Numbered from the stretch's first letter, positions 26,934-36,139 are shown. The stretch is 59,615 bases of DNA from an uncultured Clostridium sp. (GCF_934754925.1 NZ_CAKVJA010000011.1:1-59615); one strand, 5' to 3'. A program made the numbers and translations. Notes: generated by a model from the sequence alone, not told the origin.

Positions 26934-28198
26934 ATATAATGAGTATAGGAATTTCATTTATTGAAATTTTAGCTATATTATTGATTTATAATATACTAAT
27001 AAATAATAATGTATTTAAGGGAATTTCAAGGATAGGCATACTTTCTATAATTACTTCATTTATATATTCATTATTTACCATAGTATATGATACTGATACA
27101 TTAATTATTCTTATTGGAGTATTATTTTTAAATTCGATAGTAATAAGTAAATTTGAAGAAAAGGATACAATAGTAACATTTATTGAACTAGTAGTCAGTA
27201 CTTTACTTGTATTAGGTTTTGAATTGATAATAAGCTTTATAGTATATGTGACAATGGGAGATGATAATTTAAGCCCAACAGTATATTTAATATTAGTAAC
27301 ATGTATAATGTCAATTTTAATTTATTTGTTGAATACAAATAAATTTATAAAAAATATAAAATTTTCAAATCTTTTTTCTAAGTATAAAAGCATAAATATA
27401 ATAATATTAAATTTATTTGTATTTTTCTTATTTATAAAAGTGTTAATGGGTAATAAATTAATGAACACTAAGATTATTATACCAATTACAATATTAGGTT
27501 TAATACTGATAGGAGTAAATTGTTATTTTTATATCTATTTATACAGAACTCTTAATGAAAAGAAAAAAAGTGAAATAAAAACTTCTTTTAATCCATTAAT
27601 AAATGATTTAATGGGTAAGCTTAAGGCAAATGAACATGAATATAAAAATCATTTAAATACTATTTGGAGTATAGCACAAGTTACCAATCAAGAAGATATA
27701 AAAGAAAAGTTGCAAGAGTATATAGCTAATGTAGTTGATGATACTGAAGAGTTTTCAATGCTTTTAAATGTAGAAAATACTATAATTAAAGCTGTACTTT
27801 ATAATAAAGGACAGAGGGCAGAAAAATTAGGTGTTAAATATACATATAATATAAAAAGTAATTTTAAAGATATTTCACTTGATGATTCAGAACTTACAGT
27901 GATATTAAGTAATTTATTAAACAATGCTATAGAAGCTACGAGTATGATAAAGCAAAAAGAATTAGAAGTGTTTATTGATGAAGATAGTAAATTTTATTCT
28001 ATAAATATTAAAAATAGGACAGAGGGAATAAAAATAGAAGATTTATCTAATATTTTCAAGATGGGATATAGTACTAAAGGTGAAGGTAGAGGTTATGGAT
28101 TATATAATGTAAAAGATATAGTAGATAAATATAAGGGAAAAATTCAAATAGCATTAGATGATGATATTGTAGATATTAAAATATTGTTTTATAAGTAA
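26930..28198 (+). CDS. AgrC-like sensor histidine kinase (first copy)
   Basis: 422 residues. About six membrane helices fill residues 1-205, as in peptide-sensing AgrC kinases. The cytoplasmic part has the histidine in KANEHEYKNHLNTIW, followed by a GHKL ATPase domain. Its N box is DDSELTVILSNLLNNAIEA and its G box is GEGRGYGLYNVKDIV. The start ATG is coupled to the regulator's TGA. It is convergent with agrD; the terminator at 28218-28264 separates them. The likely ligand is the cyclic peptide made from the adjacent agrD, by analogy. Confidence 0.9.
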   Translation: MNIMSIGISFIEILAILLIYNILINNNVFKGISRIGILSIITSFIYSLFTIVYDTDTLIILIGVLFLNSIVISKFEEKDTIVTFIELVVSTLLVLGFELIISFIVYVTMGDDNLSPTVYLILVTCIMSILIYLLNTNKFIKNIKFSNLFSKYKSINIIILNLFVFFLFIKVLMGNKLMNTKIIIPITILGLILIGVNCYFYIYLYRTLNEKKKSEIKTSFNPLINDLMGKLKANEHEYKNHLNTIWSIAQVTNQEDIKEKLQEYIANVVDDTEEFSMLLNVENTIIKAVLYNKGQRAEKLGVKYTYNIKSNFKDISLDDSELTVILSNLLNNAIEATSMIKQKELEVFIDEDSKFYSINIKNRTEGIKIEDLSNIFKMGYSTKGEGRGYGLYNVKDIVDKYKGKIQIALDDDIVDIKILFYK

Positions 28199-28217
28199 TA
28201 TAAGTATAATTATATAA

Positions 28218-28264
28218 AAAAGCTATGTAAAAATAAGTTTTAAGTTTATTTTTACATAGCTTTT
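28218..28264. terminator. Bidirectional terminator between agrC1 and agrD
   Basis: A perfect 19-bp stem (28218-28236 with 28246-28264) starting AAAAGCTATG, with a 9-nt loop, lies in the convergent gap. A-run and T-run ends serve both strands. Confidence 0.92.
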
Positions 28265-28271
28265 AAAAATA

Positions 28272-28409
28272 TTATTTATCTTTTTTTAATGGCGGAGTTG
28301 GTTCACCCCATAGTAAAAGACAGTTAGGTGCTGCAATTGTAGCTATCCCGGCCATGCTTGTTACTGTACACATTAAAGTAGCTAATTTAAGCGCTAATTT
28401 TTTTTTCAT
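28272..28409 (-). CDS. agrD: AgrD-like autoinducing peptide precursor
   Basis: 45-residue precursor found by translating the reverse strand; AAAGGAGG lies 9 bp before the ATG. The layout is that of AgrD. An amphipathic basic leader (MKKKLALKLATLMCTV) is followed by the peptide region APNCLLLWGEP and a charged tail with conserved prolines (EPTPPLKKDK). AgrB should cut after the ring-closing residue. Four residues after the cysteine give a five-residue thiolactone, CLLLW, like the five-residue peptide of other clostridia; the exact N-terminal trim is not certain. Its first 23 bp overlap the end of agrB, which encodes the processing enzyme. Confidence 0.88.
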   Translation of the reverse strand: MKKKLALKLATLMCTVTSMAGIATIAAPNCLLLWGEPTPPLKKDK

Positions 28410-28968
28410 TTTTATAAACCTCCTTTAAAAAATCTATTATTATATATAAAATTATTAGTAAACCACAGTTAACATAGTAATTTGATAAAAATAAACTTGA
28501 AAAAATAAACCAAATTAATAAAACATAAGTTACTATATCTCTAAATTTTAAATTTTTATATTGCTTCTTAATCTCATCTCTAAGAGGGTTAACAGGATCA
28601 AATTTTCTAATAATTACGATACTGATTAATATTATAATTAAATGAATAATAATATTAATCGAAGGAATTATATAAGCTAAATAATATATAAGAATAAAAG
28701 TAAGATTACTTCTAAAGATACAATTAACAAAATTCTTTGAGTGGCTTCCGCCTATAAAAGGTCTTATCAACATTAATAATGTTATCATTAAGATAAATGC
28801 CGGTAATTTGTTTAATAGAATTGCCAGTATTATCATAATTAATATCTTTGAAAGTTCTCCATAGAAAATTTCTAGACCATATCTAATTTTATCAATCTCG
28901 TAAATATCAGTTAAACCAATAGTTGTAACTATAAAGTCTAATTGTTTTTTTATAAATGGATTACTCAA
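28387..28968 (-). CDS. agrB: AgrB accessory gene regulator protease/exporter
   Basis: 193 residues from TTG 28968, chosen because AAGGAGG lies 8 bp upstream; longer in-frame starts lack a site. It is a polytopic membrane cysteine protease that trims AgrD and helps form the thiolactone. The catalytic pair is H76 and C83 in RPFIGGSHSKNFVNCIF, with the same spacing as H77 and C84 of Staphylococcus aureus AgrB. Hydrophobic segments cover about residues 41-70, 85-125 and 150-180. It overlaps agrD by 23 bp, so the pair is translationally coupled, and it is divergent from the second kinase. Confidence 0.93.
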   Translation of the reverse strand: MSNPFIKKQLDFIVTTIGLTDIYEIDKIRYGLEIFYGELSKILIMIILAILLNKLPAFILMITLLMLIRPFIGGSHSKNFVNCIFRSNLTFILIYYLAYIIPSINIIIHLIIILISIVIIRKFDPVNPLRDEIKKQYKNLKFRDIVTYVLLIWFIFSSLFLSNYYVNCGLLIILYIIIDFLKEVYKNEKKISA

Positions 28969-29125
28969 AAAATATACCTCCTTAAGTATTACATAATTAT
29001 TATAATATAAATTATACTTAAATTCCATTAAAGACATGAATTTCATATAAATAGTCATAAAAAGAATATAGAAATAGAAAAAAGGAAAAAAAAGATGTTT
29101 TTTTTCTTAATATGATAAATATATT

Positions 29126-29169
29126 ACATTTTATTACTAAAAAAGGAAAGTATAACTTTAATAAAATGT
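29126..29169. repeat. Inverted repeat in the agrB-agrC2 divergent promoter region
   Basis: ACATTTTATTA (29126-29136) and TAATAAAATGT (29159-29169) are perfect complements 22 bp apart. TATGATAAA also occurs twice nearby (29111 and 29175). The block lies in the only intergenic gap from which both agrBD and the second kinase could be transcribed, so an operator role is possible. Confidence 0.5.
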
Positions 29170-29189
29170 CAAAATATGATAAAGTATAA

Positions 29190-30452
29190 ATGAAAAAGGG
29201 GGCGATTTTAATAATAACATTTATTGAGTTCATAAGTATGTTAATGATATATAATATAATTTTTATCAAAGAAAATAGAAATATAAAAAGATATATTATT
29301 TATTCAGTATTAGGAAGCATAGTCGCAACAAGTGTATTTATAGTTTTTAGCGACTATGGAATAGTTGCATTTAGTTTACTTTTTTTAATAGGAATTATTA
29401 TAGTCAATAAGTTTTATAATAAAAATATTATTGTTAATATAGTTGAATTAATTATTTCAAGTATGATAATAGTTATTATTGAACTTATAGTTTCAGTTAT
29501 GATGCTTTTAATATTTGGACATAATGATTTACCGTATTGGGTATATTTTATAATTCTTTTAGTATCTATGGGATGTATTATATATGGCATTTATAGAATT
29601 ATGAAATTTAAACACTTTAAAGTAGATGAATTTATAGAAAGATATAATTCTATAGTATTAGTTTGTATTAATGTAATTATTATATTTTTATTTTTTAAAT
29701 TATTATTTCAAAATAATGCGCTAGCTAAAACAGAGATGGTACAAACTGGAGTTTTATTTTTGGCTATGATAATTATAAATGTATATTATTTTGTAGGACT
29801 TTATAAAAAAGATAAAAAAAATAAAAAGTCGGAATTAAAACAAAGTATTAATCCATTGATACAAGAGTTAATTGATGAAATGAAAGCTAGTGAACATGAA
29901 TATAAAAATCATTTAAATATATTATATTGTATGATACAAGTTTGTAAAGAGGACGAGCTAAGAGATAGAGCAAAGAGATATATAGGAAATGTTTTTGAAA
30001 ATAAGAACTTATTAACTAATTTATCATTTATAGATAATACTATTTTAAAGGGTGTATTATTAAGTAAAATAAATCAAGCAGAGAAAAATGAGATAAAATG
30101 TACTTATAAAATAGATAATCAATTAGAAGATATACCATTAGATGATAGCGAGTTGACTGTAGTATTAAGTAATTTATTAAATAATGCAATTGAGGCTGCA
30201 AGTAAAAGTGAATCAAAATACATAGATATTCATATAACATATAAAAATGGAAATAATATAATAAAAGTTGTTAATAGTGTCAGTGACTTTAATGAAGATA
30301 TGGTTCCTAATATATCTAAAGTCAGATTTTCAACTAAAGGAACTGGTAGGGGATATGGATTATATAATATAAAAAAAATCGTTAACAAATATAAGGGGAA
30401 AATTAATATATTTTTTAATGAGGGTAGCTTTAATATAAATATAGAGATATAG
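29190..30452 (+). CDS. AgrC-like sensor histidine kinase (second copy)
   Basis: 420 residues, same architecture as the kinase at 26930. Six or so membrane helices (1-205) are followed by the histidine motif KASEHEYKNHLNILY, N box DDSELTVVLSNLLNNAIEA and G box GTGRGYGLYNIKKIV. The catalytic halves look clearly homologous, the membrane halves much less so. The ATG at 29190 lacks an upstream ribosome binding site, and a strong AAAGGGGG falls inside codons 2-4, so the true start may differ. It has no response regulator of its own nearby; AgrA at 26211 is the likely partner. Ended by the hairpin at 30453-30497. Confidence 0.88.
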   Translation: MKKGAILIITFIEFISMLMIYNIIFIKENRNIKRYIIYSVLGSIVATSVFIVFSDYGIVAFSLLFLIGIIIVNKFYNKNIIVNIVELIISSMIIVIIELIVSVMMLLIFGHNDLPYWVYFIILLVSMGCIIYGIYRIMKFKHFKVDEFIERYNSIVLVCINVIIIFLFFKLLFQNNALAKTEMVQTGVLFLAMIIINVYYFVGLYKKDKKNKKSELKQSINPLIQELIDEMKASEHEYKNHLNILYCMIQVCKEDELRDRAKRYIGNVFENKNLLTNLSFIDNTILKGVLLSKINQAEKNEIKCTYKIDNQLEDIPLDDSELTVVLSNLLNNAIEAASKSESKYIDIHITYKNGNNIIKVVNSVSDFNEDMVPNISKVRFSTKGTGRGYGLYNIKKIVNKYKGKINIFFNEGSFNINIEI

Positions 30453-30497
30453 AAGTAGTATGAAAAATAAAAGTAGTATTTTTCATACTACTTTTTA
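30453..30497 (+). terminator. Terminator of agrC2
   Basis: AAGTAGTATGAAAAATA and TATTTTTCATACTACTT form a 17-bp stem followed by a T-rich tail, immediately after the second kinase. Confidence 0.9.
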
Positions 30498-30651
30498 TTT
30501 TAGTTATCTATAAATTTAACTTTTTAACTTACTTTTTCTTAATTAAAATTATTACTTATATTATCTATTATCATTTAAATTTAGTAATTAAATTTTATTA
30601 ATTATGTTCTAATATGAAAATAAGAAAATCATTACAAACAATAGGAATAAA

Positions 30652-30680
30652 TTGACAATTAAGTAAGTAAAGTGTAGAAT
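30652..30680 (+). promoter_or_regulatory. SigA promoter of the ACT/UPF0210 operon
   Basis: TTGACA (30652-30657) and TAGAAT (30675-30680) with exactly 17-bp spacing, 48 bp before the ACT-domain gene. Confidence 0.75.
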
Positions 30681-30728
30681 TAATATAATTTATAGGAAAA
30701 GTATTAAGTAAAGCAAGGAGGATTAGGA

Positions 30729-30998
30729 ATGAAAGCAATTTTAACAGTAATAGGAAAAGATAAGGTAGGAATTATAGCAGGAGTAAGCAGTGAACTTCAA
30801 AAATTAAATATTAATATTTTAGATGTTAATCAAACCATAATGGGAGAATTTTTTACAATGATAATGATGTTAGACTTGAAATTAAGTAATGATAATTTTG
30901 AAAAAATTAAAAATATTTTAGAGTTAAAAGGAAAAGACTTAGGTGTTGAAGTTAAAATTCAAAGAGAAGAAATATTCAACTCTATGTACACTGTATAA
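30729..30998 (+). CDS. ACT-domain protein (UPF0237 type)
   Basis: 89 residues, a single ACT domain: MKAILTVIGKDKVGIIAGVS, then LNINILDVNQTIMGEFFTM. ACT domains bind amino acids or other small ligands and usually dimerise. It is followed after 29 bp by the UPF0210 gene. I recall the two as a conserved neighbour pair in Gram-positive bacteria, which suggests that this protein regulates or senses for the UPF0210 product. AAGGAGGA precedes the ATG. Confidence 0.9.
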   Translation: MKAILTVIGKDKVGIIAGVSSELQKLNINILDVNQTIMGEFFTMIMMLDLKLSNDNFEKIKNILELKGKDLGVEVKIQREEIFNSMYTV

Positions 30999-31027
30999 AA
31001 TATTAAGTTTTTCAAGGGAGGAAAATT

Positions 31028-32383
31028 ATGAATGTAAATAATATATTAGAAACTATAAAAATGATAGAGGAGGAAAAATTAGATATTAGAACTATAACCA
31101 TGGGAATTTCTCTTTTAGACTGCATAGATAGTAATGGAGATAAGGCAAGAGAAAAAATATATAATAAGATTAATACTTATGCTAAGGATTTGGTTAAGGT
31201 TGGAAATAAAATATCAAATGAATTTGGTATACCAATAGTAAATAAAAGAATTTCAGTTACACCTATGTCAATAATTGCAGGAGCAACAGATGAAACTAAT
31301 TATTTAAAATTTGCACAAATATTAGATAAAGTTGCACATGAATTAGGAGTAGATTTTATAGGGGGATTTTCAGCCTTAGTACATAAGGGATACAGTAAGG
31401 GAGATAGAATTCTTATTAATTCAATACCAGAGGCTTTAGCTAAAACCAGTAAGGTTTGTTCTTCGGTAAATGTTGGATCTACTAGATGTGGAATTAATAT
31501 GGACGCAGTAAAAGAAATAGGACAAGTTATTAAAAAAACGTCAGAATTAACAGCAGACAAAAAGGGATTTGGATGTGCAAAACTTGTTGTATTTGCTAAT
31601 GCTGTTGAGGATAATCCATTTATGGCAGGAGCCTTTCATGGAATTGGAGAAGCAGATAGAGTTATAAATGTTGGAGTTAGTGGTCCAGGAGTAGTACAGA
31701 GAGCTATAGAAAAGATTAAAGGAGAAAGTTTTGATGTAGTTGCTGAAACTATTAAAAAGACTGCATTTAAAATTACTAGAATAGGACAATTAGTTGCACA
31801 CGAAGCGGCTAAAAGATTAGATACACCTTTTGGAATTGTAGATTTATCATTAGCACCTACTCCTGCAGTTGGAGATTCTGTTGCACATATTTTAGAGGCT
31901 ATGGGGCTTGAAGTTGTTGGAACTCATGGAACAACTGCCGCTTTAGCACTTTTGAATGATGCAGTTAAAAAGGGAGGAGTAATGGCTTGCAGTCATGTAG
32001 GTGGATTAAGTGGGGCTTTTATTCCAGTTTCGGAGGATGCAGGAATGATAGATGCTGTATTAAATGAATCATTAAATTTAGATAAGCTAGAAGCAATGAC
32101 AGCTATTTGTTCAGTGGGACTAGATATGATAGCAGTGCCAGGAGATACAACAGCAGAAACTTTATCAGCAATTATAGCAGATGAAAGTGCTATTGGAGTT
32201 ATTAATAATAAAACTACTGCAGTTAGAATTATTCCAGCCCCAGGATGTAAGGTAGGAGACTTAGTTGAATTTGGGGGATTATTAGGAACAGCACCTGTAA
32301 TGGCTATAAATAAGTATTCTTCATTTGATTTTATTCAGCGTGGAGGAAGAATACCAGCACCAATTCACTCATTTAAAAATTAG
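31028..32383 (+). CDS. UPF0210 (DUF711, PFL-like) protein
   Basis: 451 residues, cytoplasmic. Family cues are RTITMGISLLDCIDSNGDKA, ISVTPMSIIAGATDETNY, GFSALVHKGYSKGD, and the glycine-rich C-terminal GDLVEFGGLLGTAPVMAIN. The family is described as related in fold to glycyl-radical enzymes, but I see no glycyl-radical activating partner here and no biochemical role is known. Second gene behind the ACT protein; a hairpin follows at 32401-32460. Confidence 0.9.
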   Translation: MNVNNILETIKMIEEEKLDIRTITMGISLLDCIDSNGDKAREKIYNKINTYAKDLVKVGNKISNEFGIPIVNKRISVTPMSIIAGATDETNYLKFAQILDKVAHELGVDFIGGFSALVHKGYSKGDRILINSIPEALAKTSKVCSSVNVGSTRCGINMDAVKEIGQVIKKTSELTADKKGFGCAKLVVFANAVEDNPFMAGAFHGIGEADRVINVGVSGPGVVQRAIEKIKGESFDVVAETIKKTAFKITRIGQLVAHEAAKRLDTPFGIVDLSLAPTPAVGDSVAHILEAMGLEVVGTHGTTAALALLNDAVKKGGVMACSHVGGLSGAFIPVSEDAGMIDAVLNESLNLDKLEAMTAICSVGLDMIAVPGDTTAETLSAIIADESAIGVINNKTTAVRIIPAPGCKVGDLVEFGGLLGTAPVMAINKYSSFDFIQRGGRIPAPIHSFKN

Positions 32384-32400
32384 TTAAAAATAACATTTAT

Positions 32401-32460
32401 ATAGGGACGCTTAATCATTATAAAAATAATAAATAATGGTTGACGAGTCTCTATTTTATT
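32401..32460 (+). terminator. Probable terminator
   Basis: AGGGACGCTTAATCATTAT and ATAATGGTTGACGAGTCTCT pair imperfectly (wobbles and one bulge) and are followed by ATTTTATT, 18 bp after the UPF0210 gene. Confidence 0.6.
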
Positions 32461-32646
32461 GGATAAAATTAAATGTTTATGACGTAAAAATTGAAATCTA
32501 TATAATAAAGTATAGGAAATATAAAATAAAAATGTTCAATTAAGGTAATAATATAAATAATTATAACTGTACAAATTGGCAACAGTAGATTATTATTAAA
32601 TGTTGCATAAAATAATACAAAAAAAGATTGGTCGTGAGGAAAAGTA

Positions 32647-34938
32647 ATGAGTGAAAATTTGGCTTTAGAAAAAAAGATCCTTGAGCAAAAGCGTAAGGAT
32701 ATATTAAATGAAGTTAGGGAGAAAAGAAAATATCAAGAGGAAATATCTAAAAAATTAAGATTATTAACTAAGGAAGCTAAAGGAAGTTATGATCAAGAAA
32801 AAGAAAATACAGAAAAAATATATAATTTATTAAAAAAAGAGATAGAAAATTATGAGGAAGCATTAAAGAATCCATATTTCGGTAGAGTTGATTTTAGTGA
32901 AAAGTTTGGTTCTGAAGAAAAAATCTACATAGGCAAAAAGGGAATAACATCTACCATAGACGGTGAAGAAATCGTTGTTGATTGGAGGGCACCAGTAGCA
33001 GATCTTTATTATAGTGGAACTGGAGGAGAGGCATATTATAAGGCTCCCATGGGAGTAGTTGAAGGTGAATTAAATTTAAAAAGAAAATTTCTATTTAATG
33101 ATGAAAATTTAGATAGAATTTTTGATGAAAGTACCAACGAAATAATTATTAACGGAGAAGAAGGATCAGAGCTTGTTGATGAGTTTTTAAAAATAAATCT
33201 AGAGGAGAGTAGAGGAAAAAAACTTAAAGAAGTAGTTGCAACTATACAGAAAGAACAAAATGATATTATAAGATGGCCTAAAAATCTTCCGATAATAGTT
33301 CAAGGGTCTGCAGGATCAGGAAAGACTACAATTGCATTACATAGACTAGCATATCTTTTATATAGATATAGAGAATCTATGGAAGGAAAAGATATATTAG
33401 TATTAGCACCAAATAAGTTATTTATAGATTACATTTCTGACATTTTACCTACTTTAGGATCAAATGATGTAAAACAAACAACATTTCAAGAACTCGTTAT
33501 GAAAACCCTTAAATTAAAAGGAAAAATAAAAACTAAAGATGATAAACTTAAGGAGCTTATAGAAATAGGGGATCATAGAGAAAAACAATTTATTGTTAAT
33601 GCTTCAAGAGTTAAAGGAAATTTAATATTTAAAACTATAATAGATAGATATATAGCCTTATTGGAAAGTAGTTCCTTAGAAATAGATGATATTTTAATTT
33701 CAGATTATGTTCTATTTTCCAAAAGAGAAATAATGAGACTATATCTAAAAGATTTACAAAGTTATCCTATAAATAAGAGAAAAGATGAAATAAAGAGATA
33801 TCTATCATTAAAGCTAAAGGAAAGAATAGAAAGTCTTATTATTCAAGTTGATAGAGAATGGGATATAAAAATTAAAGAAGTAAAAAGAGAGCTAGATGAT
33901 GGAGACTTAAGAAGACATAAATTAATAGAAATATATAATGAAAGAGATACTCTTAAGGAATATATTAAGCATGATGCAAAAAAAGTAATGAATGAATATT
34001 TCAAAAATTGGCGAGGAATCACTTGTAGTGATATTTATATCAACTTATTTAAAGATGATCAAGTTTTTGAAATTGCAACTGGAAATAGAATTCCTAGAGC
34101 ATTAGCTGAATATATAAAATCAGAAGTAATATCAAATTATGATAAAGGAATAATAGATGAAGATGACTTACCAGTACTTTTCTATATATATATGCTATTA
34201 GAAGGAATTGATGAGAAATCAAAATACAAACATATAGTAGTAGATGAAGCTCAGGATTATAGTCCATTTCAAATTTATTTAATTAATAGTTTATCTAAGG
34301 GAAACTCTTTAACCTTAGTTGGAGATTTAGCACAAGGTATCTATCACTATAAGGGTATTAGGAGCTGGAATGATATTACAGACGGTGTGTTTGATGGTAA
34401 GGCTACATTTATAACATTAAGCCAGAGCTATCGTTCAACTGTTGAAATAATTGAATTTGCTAATTCAGCATTAAATGCTCAAGGGCTAGAGTTAAAAAGT
34501 GCAAGACCAGTATTGAGACATGGAGAAAAGCCAGAAGTAATTAAATCAGTTTCAAGGAGAGAATCTGTAAGAATCATTGAGAAAATTGTAAGAAAACTTA
34601 ATTCTAAGGGAAAACATAGTATTGCAATAATAACAAAAACCTATAATGAAGGTAAGGTTTTAGAAAAAGAATTAAAAAGGTGTACTGATTTAGAATTTAC
34701 TTTAATTAAGGGAAATGAAAAAGAAAGTCCCAATACAGATATAATAATAATACCTGCTTATTTAACAAAGGGATTAGAATTTGATGGAACTATAATATAT
34801 AATCCAACAGAAAAAAATTATCCAGATAATATATTAAATCAAAGATTACTTTATGTAGCATTAACTAGAGCACTACATAGTGAGTATATAATTGCAGAAG
34901 AAGAGCTTTCTAAAAATATAAAATTTGAAATATCTTAG
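32647..34938 (+). CDS. helD: HelD-type RNA polymerase recycling helicase-like protein
   Basis: 763 residues. Superfamily 1 motor that frees stalled RNA polymerase. The N-terminal coiled coil (about 1-85) leads into ALKNPYFGRVDFSE and VDWRAPVADLYYSG, typical of HelD. Walker A is QGSAGSGKTTIALHR near residue 220, Walker B is VVDEAQDYSPFQ, motif III is LVGDLAQGIYHYKG, then SQSYRSTVEI. The C-terminal LTKGLEFDGTIIYNP and NQRLLYVALTRALH complete the motor. GAGGAAAAG precedes the ATG. Distinct from the UvrD-like helicase at 852 by the HelD-specific N-terminal arm. Confidence 0.9.
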   Translation: MSENLALEKKILEQKRKDILNEVREKRKYQEEISKKLRLLTKEAKGSYDQEKENTEKIYNLLKKEIENYEEALKNPYFGRVDFSEKFGSEEKIYIGKKGITSTIDGEEIVVDWRAPVADLYYSGTGGEAYYKAPMGVVEGELNLKRKFLFNDENLDRIFDESTNEIIINGEEGSELVDEFLKINLEESRGKKLKEVVATIQKEQNDIIRWPKNLPIIVQGSAGSGKTTIALHRLAYLLYRYRESMEGKDILVLAPNKLFIDYISDILPTLGSNDVKQTTFQELVMKTLKLKGKIKTKDDKLKELIEIGDHREKQFIVNASRVKGNLIFKTIIDRYIALLESSSLEIDDILISDYVLFSKREIMRLYLKDLQSYPINKRKDEIKRYLSLKLKERIESLIIQVDREWDIKIKEVKRELDDGDLRRHKLIEIYNERDTLKEYIKHDAKKVMNEYFKNWRGITCSDIYINLFKDDQVFEIATGNRIPRALAEYIKSEVISNYDKGIIDEDDLPVLFYIYMLLEGIDEKSKYKHIVVDEAQDYSPFQIYLINSLSKGNSLTLVGDLAQGIYHYKGIRSWNDITDGVFDGKATFITLSQSYRSTVEIIEFANSALNAQGLELKSARPVLRHGEKPEVIKSVSRRESVRIIEKIVRKLNSKGKHSIAIITKTYNEGKVLEKELKRCTDLEFTLIKGNEKESPNTDIIIIPAYLTKGLEFDGTIIYNPTEKNYPDNILNQRLLYVALTRALHSEYIIAEEELSKNIKFEIS

Positions 34939-34993
34939 CTATAAAATTATTAATTGATAGAATTTATTAAATTAGAAAAATATAAAAATTAAA

Positions 34994-35042
34994 ATCAAGT
35001 AAGCTAATAAGATGTGTAAATACTATTATTAACTTACTTGAT
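34994..35042 (+). terminator. Possible terminator hairpin after helD
   Basis: A perfect 10-bp stem, ATCAAGTAAG with CTTACTTGAT, can be extended by partial pairing of the inner 29 nt. It is followed by TATTTATAAA, only a weak T-tract. Confidence 0.5.
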
Positions 35043-35158
35043 TATTTATAAAATATATACAAAAAATTAATTTGAAAGATTATTCTTAGTTAAGGTAGAA
35101 TAATTTTAGTGAATTTGAAAAAAATATAGGATTTAGGATGAAAAATAGGAGGATGGGA

Positions 35159-36139
35159 ATGAGTTATATATTTTTAATAATAGGATTTTTTCTATTAATT
35201 AAGGGAGCAGATATTTTTGTTAGTGGTGCATCTAATATTTCAAAAAAATTAGGGATACCATCTGTTATAGTAGGCTTAACAATAGTATCATTAGGAACAA
35301 GTGCGCCAGAGCTTGCAGTAAGTGTTATTTCATCAATTGAAGGTAGCAATGAGATAGCTGTAGGAAATGTATTAGGTTCAAACCTTTTTAATACATTAAT
35401 GGTACTAGGGGTTACTACTATAATAATGGCATTAACAATTAAGAAATCTGATATTAAAAGGGATTTTAGTATAAATATATTAGTAACAATATTACTTTTG
35501 ATTTTAACGTTTACTACTTTGCTAGGAGGAGAGGATAATTACATATCAAGACTTGATGGAATTATACTATTAATAGGGTGTATTTCGTATATAATCTATT
35601 TAATATTATCCGTAAAAGTAGGTAAAACAACAAGCGAAAATATACATGAAGAGTTGGCTTTAGAATCAACTAATGAAGTAAATATTTTTAAAAGCATATT
35701 AAAGTTAATTATAGGAGTTGCAGGAATTATTATTGGAGGACAACTTGTTGTAGATTCAGCAACTTTTATTGCAACTTCATTAGGAATGAGTGAAAAACTT
35801 GTGGGACTTACAATAGTGGCTGTAGGAACATCATTACCGGAATTAGTAACATCTGTAGTTGCTGCTGTTAAGGGAGAAGAGGATATTGCACTTGGAAATA
35901 TATTAGGATCAAATATATTTAATATTCTATTAATCATAGGATTATCATCAGCTATAAGTCCTATAGCTGTATCTCATAATTTAATATTTGATTTTGTATT
36001 TTTAATTGTGGTAACTTTAATAATTGGTATTATGATATTTATTAATAAAAGTGAAGAAAAACGCTTTGGTAAAAAAGAAGGAATTATCTTAGTAGTTTTT
36101 TATGTAATTTATATGATTTATATAATAATTAGAAATTAA
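35159..36139 (+). CDS. Ca2+/Na+ antiporter, CaCA family (YrbG-like)
   Basis: 326 residues with about ten membrane helices in two inverted halves. Each half has the alpha-repeat ion-binding signature: VGLTIVSLGTSAPELAVS with AVGNVLGSNLFNTLMVLG, and VGLTIVAVGTSLPELVTS with ALGNILGSNIFNILLIIG. The glutamates in APELAVS and LPELVTS are the expected Ca2+ ligands. I chose ATG 35159, 6 bp after AGGAGG; the ATGs at 35138 and 35153 lie before or right against that site. It should expel Ca2+ in exchange for Na+ or H+. Monocistronic. Confidence 0.9.
   Translation: MSYIFLIIGFFLLIKGADIFVSGASNISKKLGIPSVIVGLTIVSLGTSAPELAVSVISSIEGSNEIAVGNVLGSNLFNTLMVLGVTTIIMALTIKKSDIKRDFSINILVTILLLILTFTTLLGGEDNYISRLDGIILLIGCISYIIYLILSVKVGKTTSENIHEELALESTNEVNIFKSILKLIIGVAGIIIGGQLVVDSATFIATSLGMSEKLVGLTIVAVGTSLPELVTSVVAAVKGEEDIALGNILGSNIFNILLIIGLSSAISPIAVSHNLIFDFVFLIVVTLIIGIMIFINKSEEKRFGKKEGIILVVFYVIYMIYIIIRN

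Noticed and set aside
29190..30452. The second kinase as a decayed duplicate of the first
   Set aside because: It is full-length with intact H, N and G boxes and no frameshift, so it is a functional paralogue by appearance.
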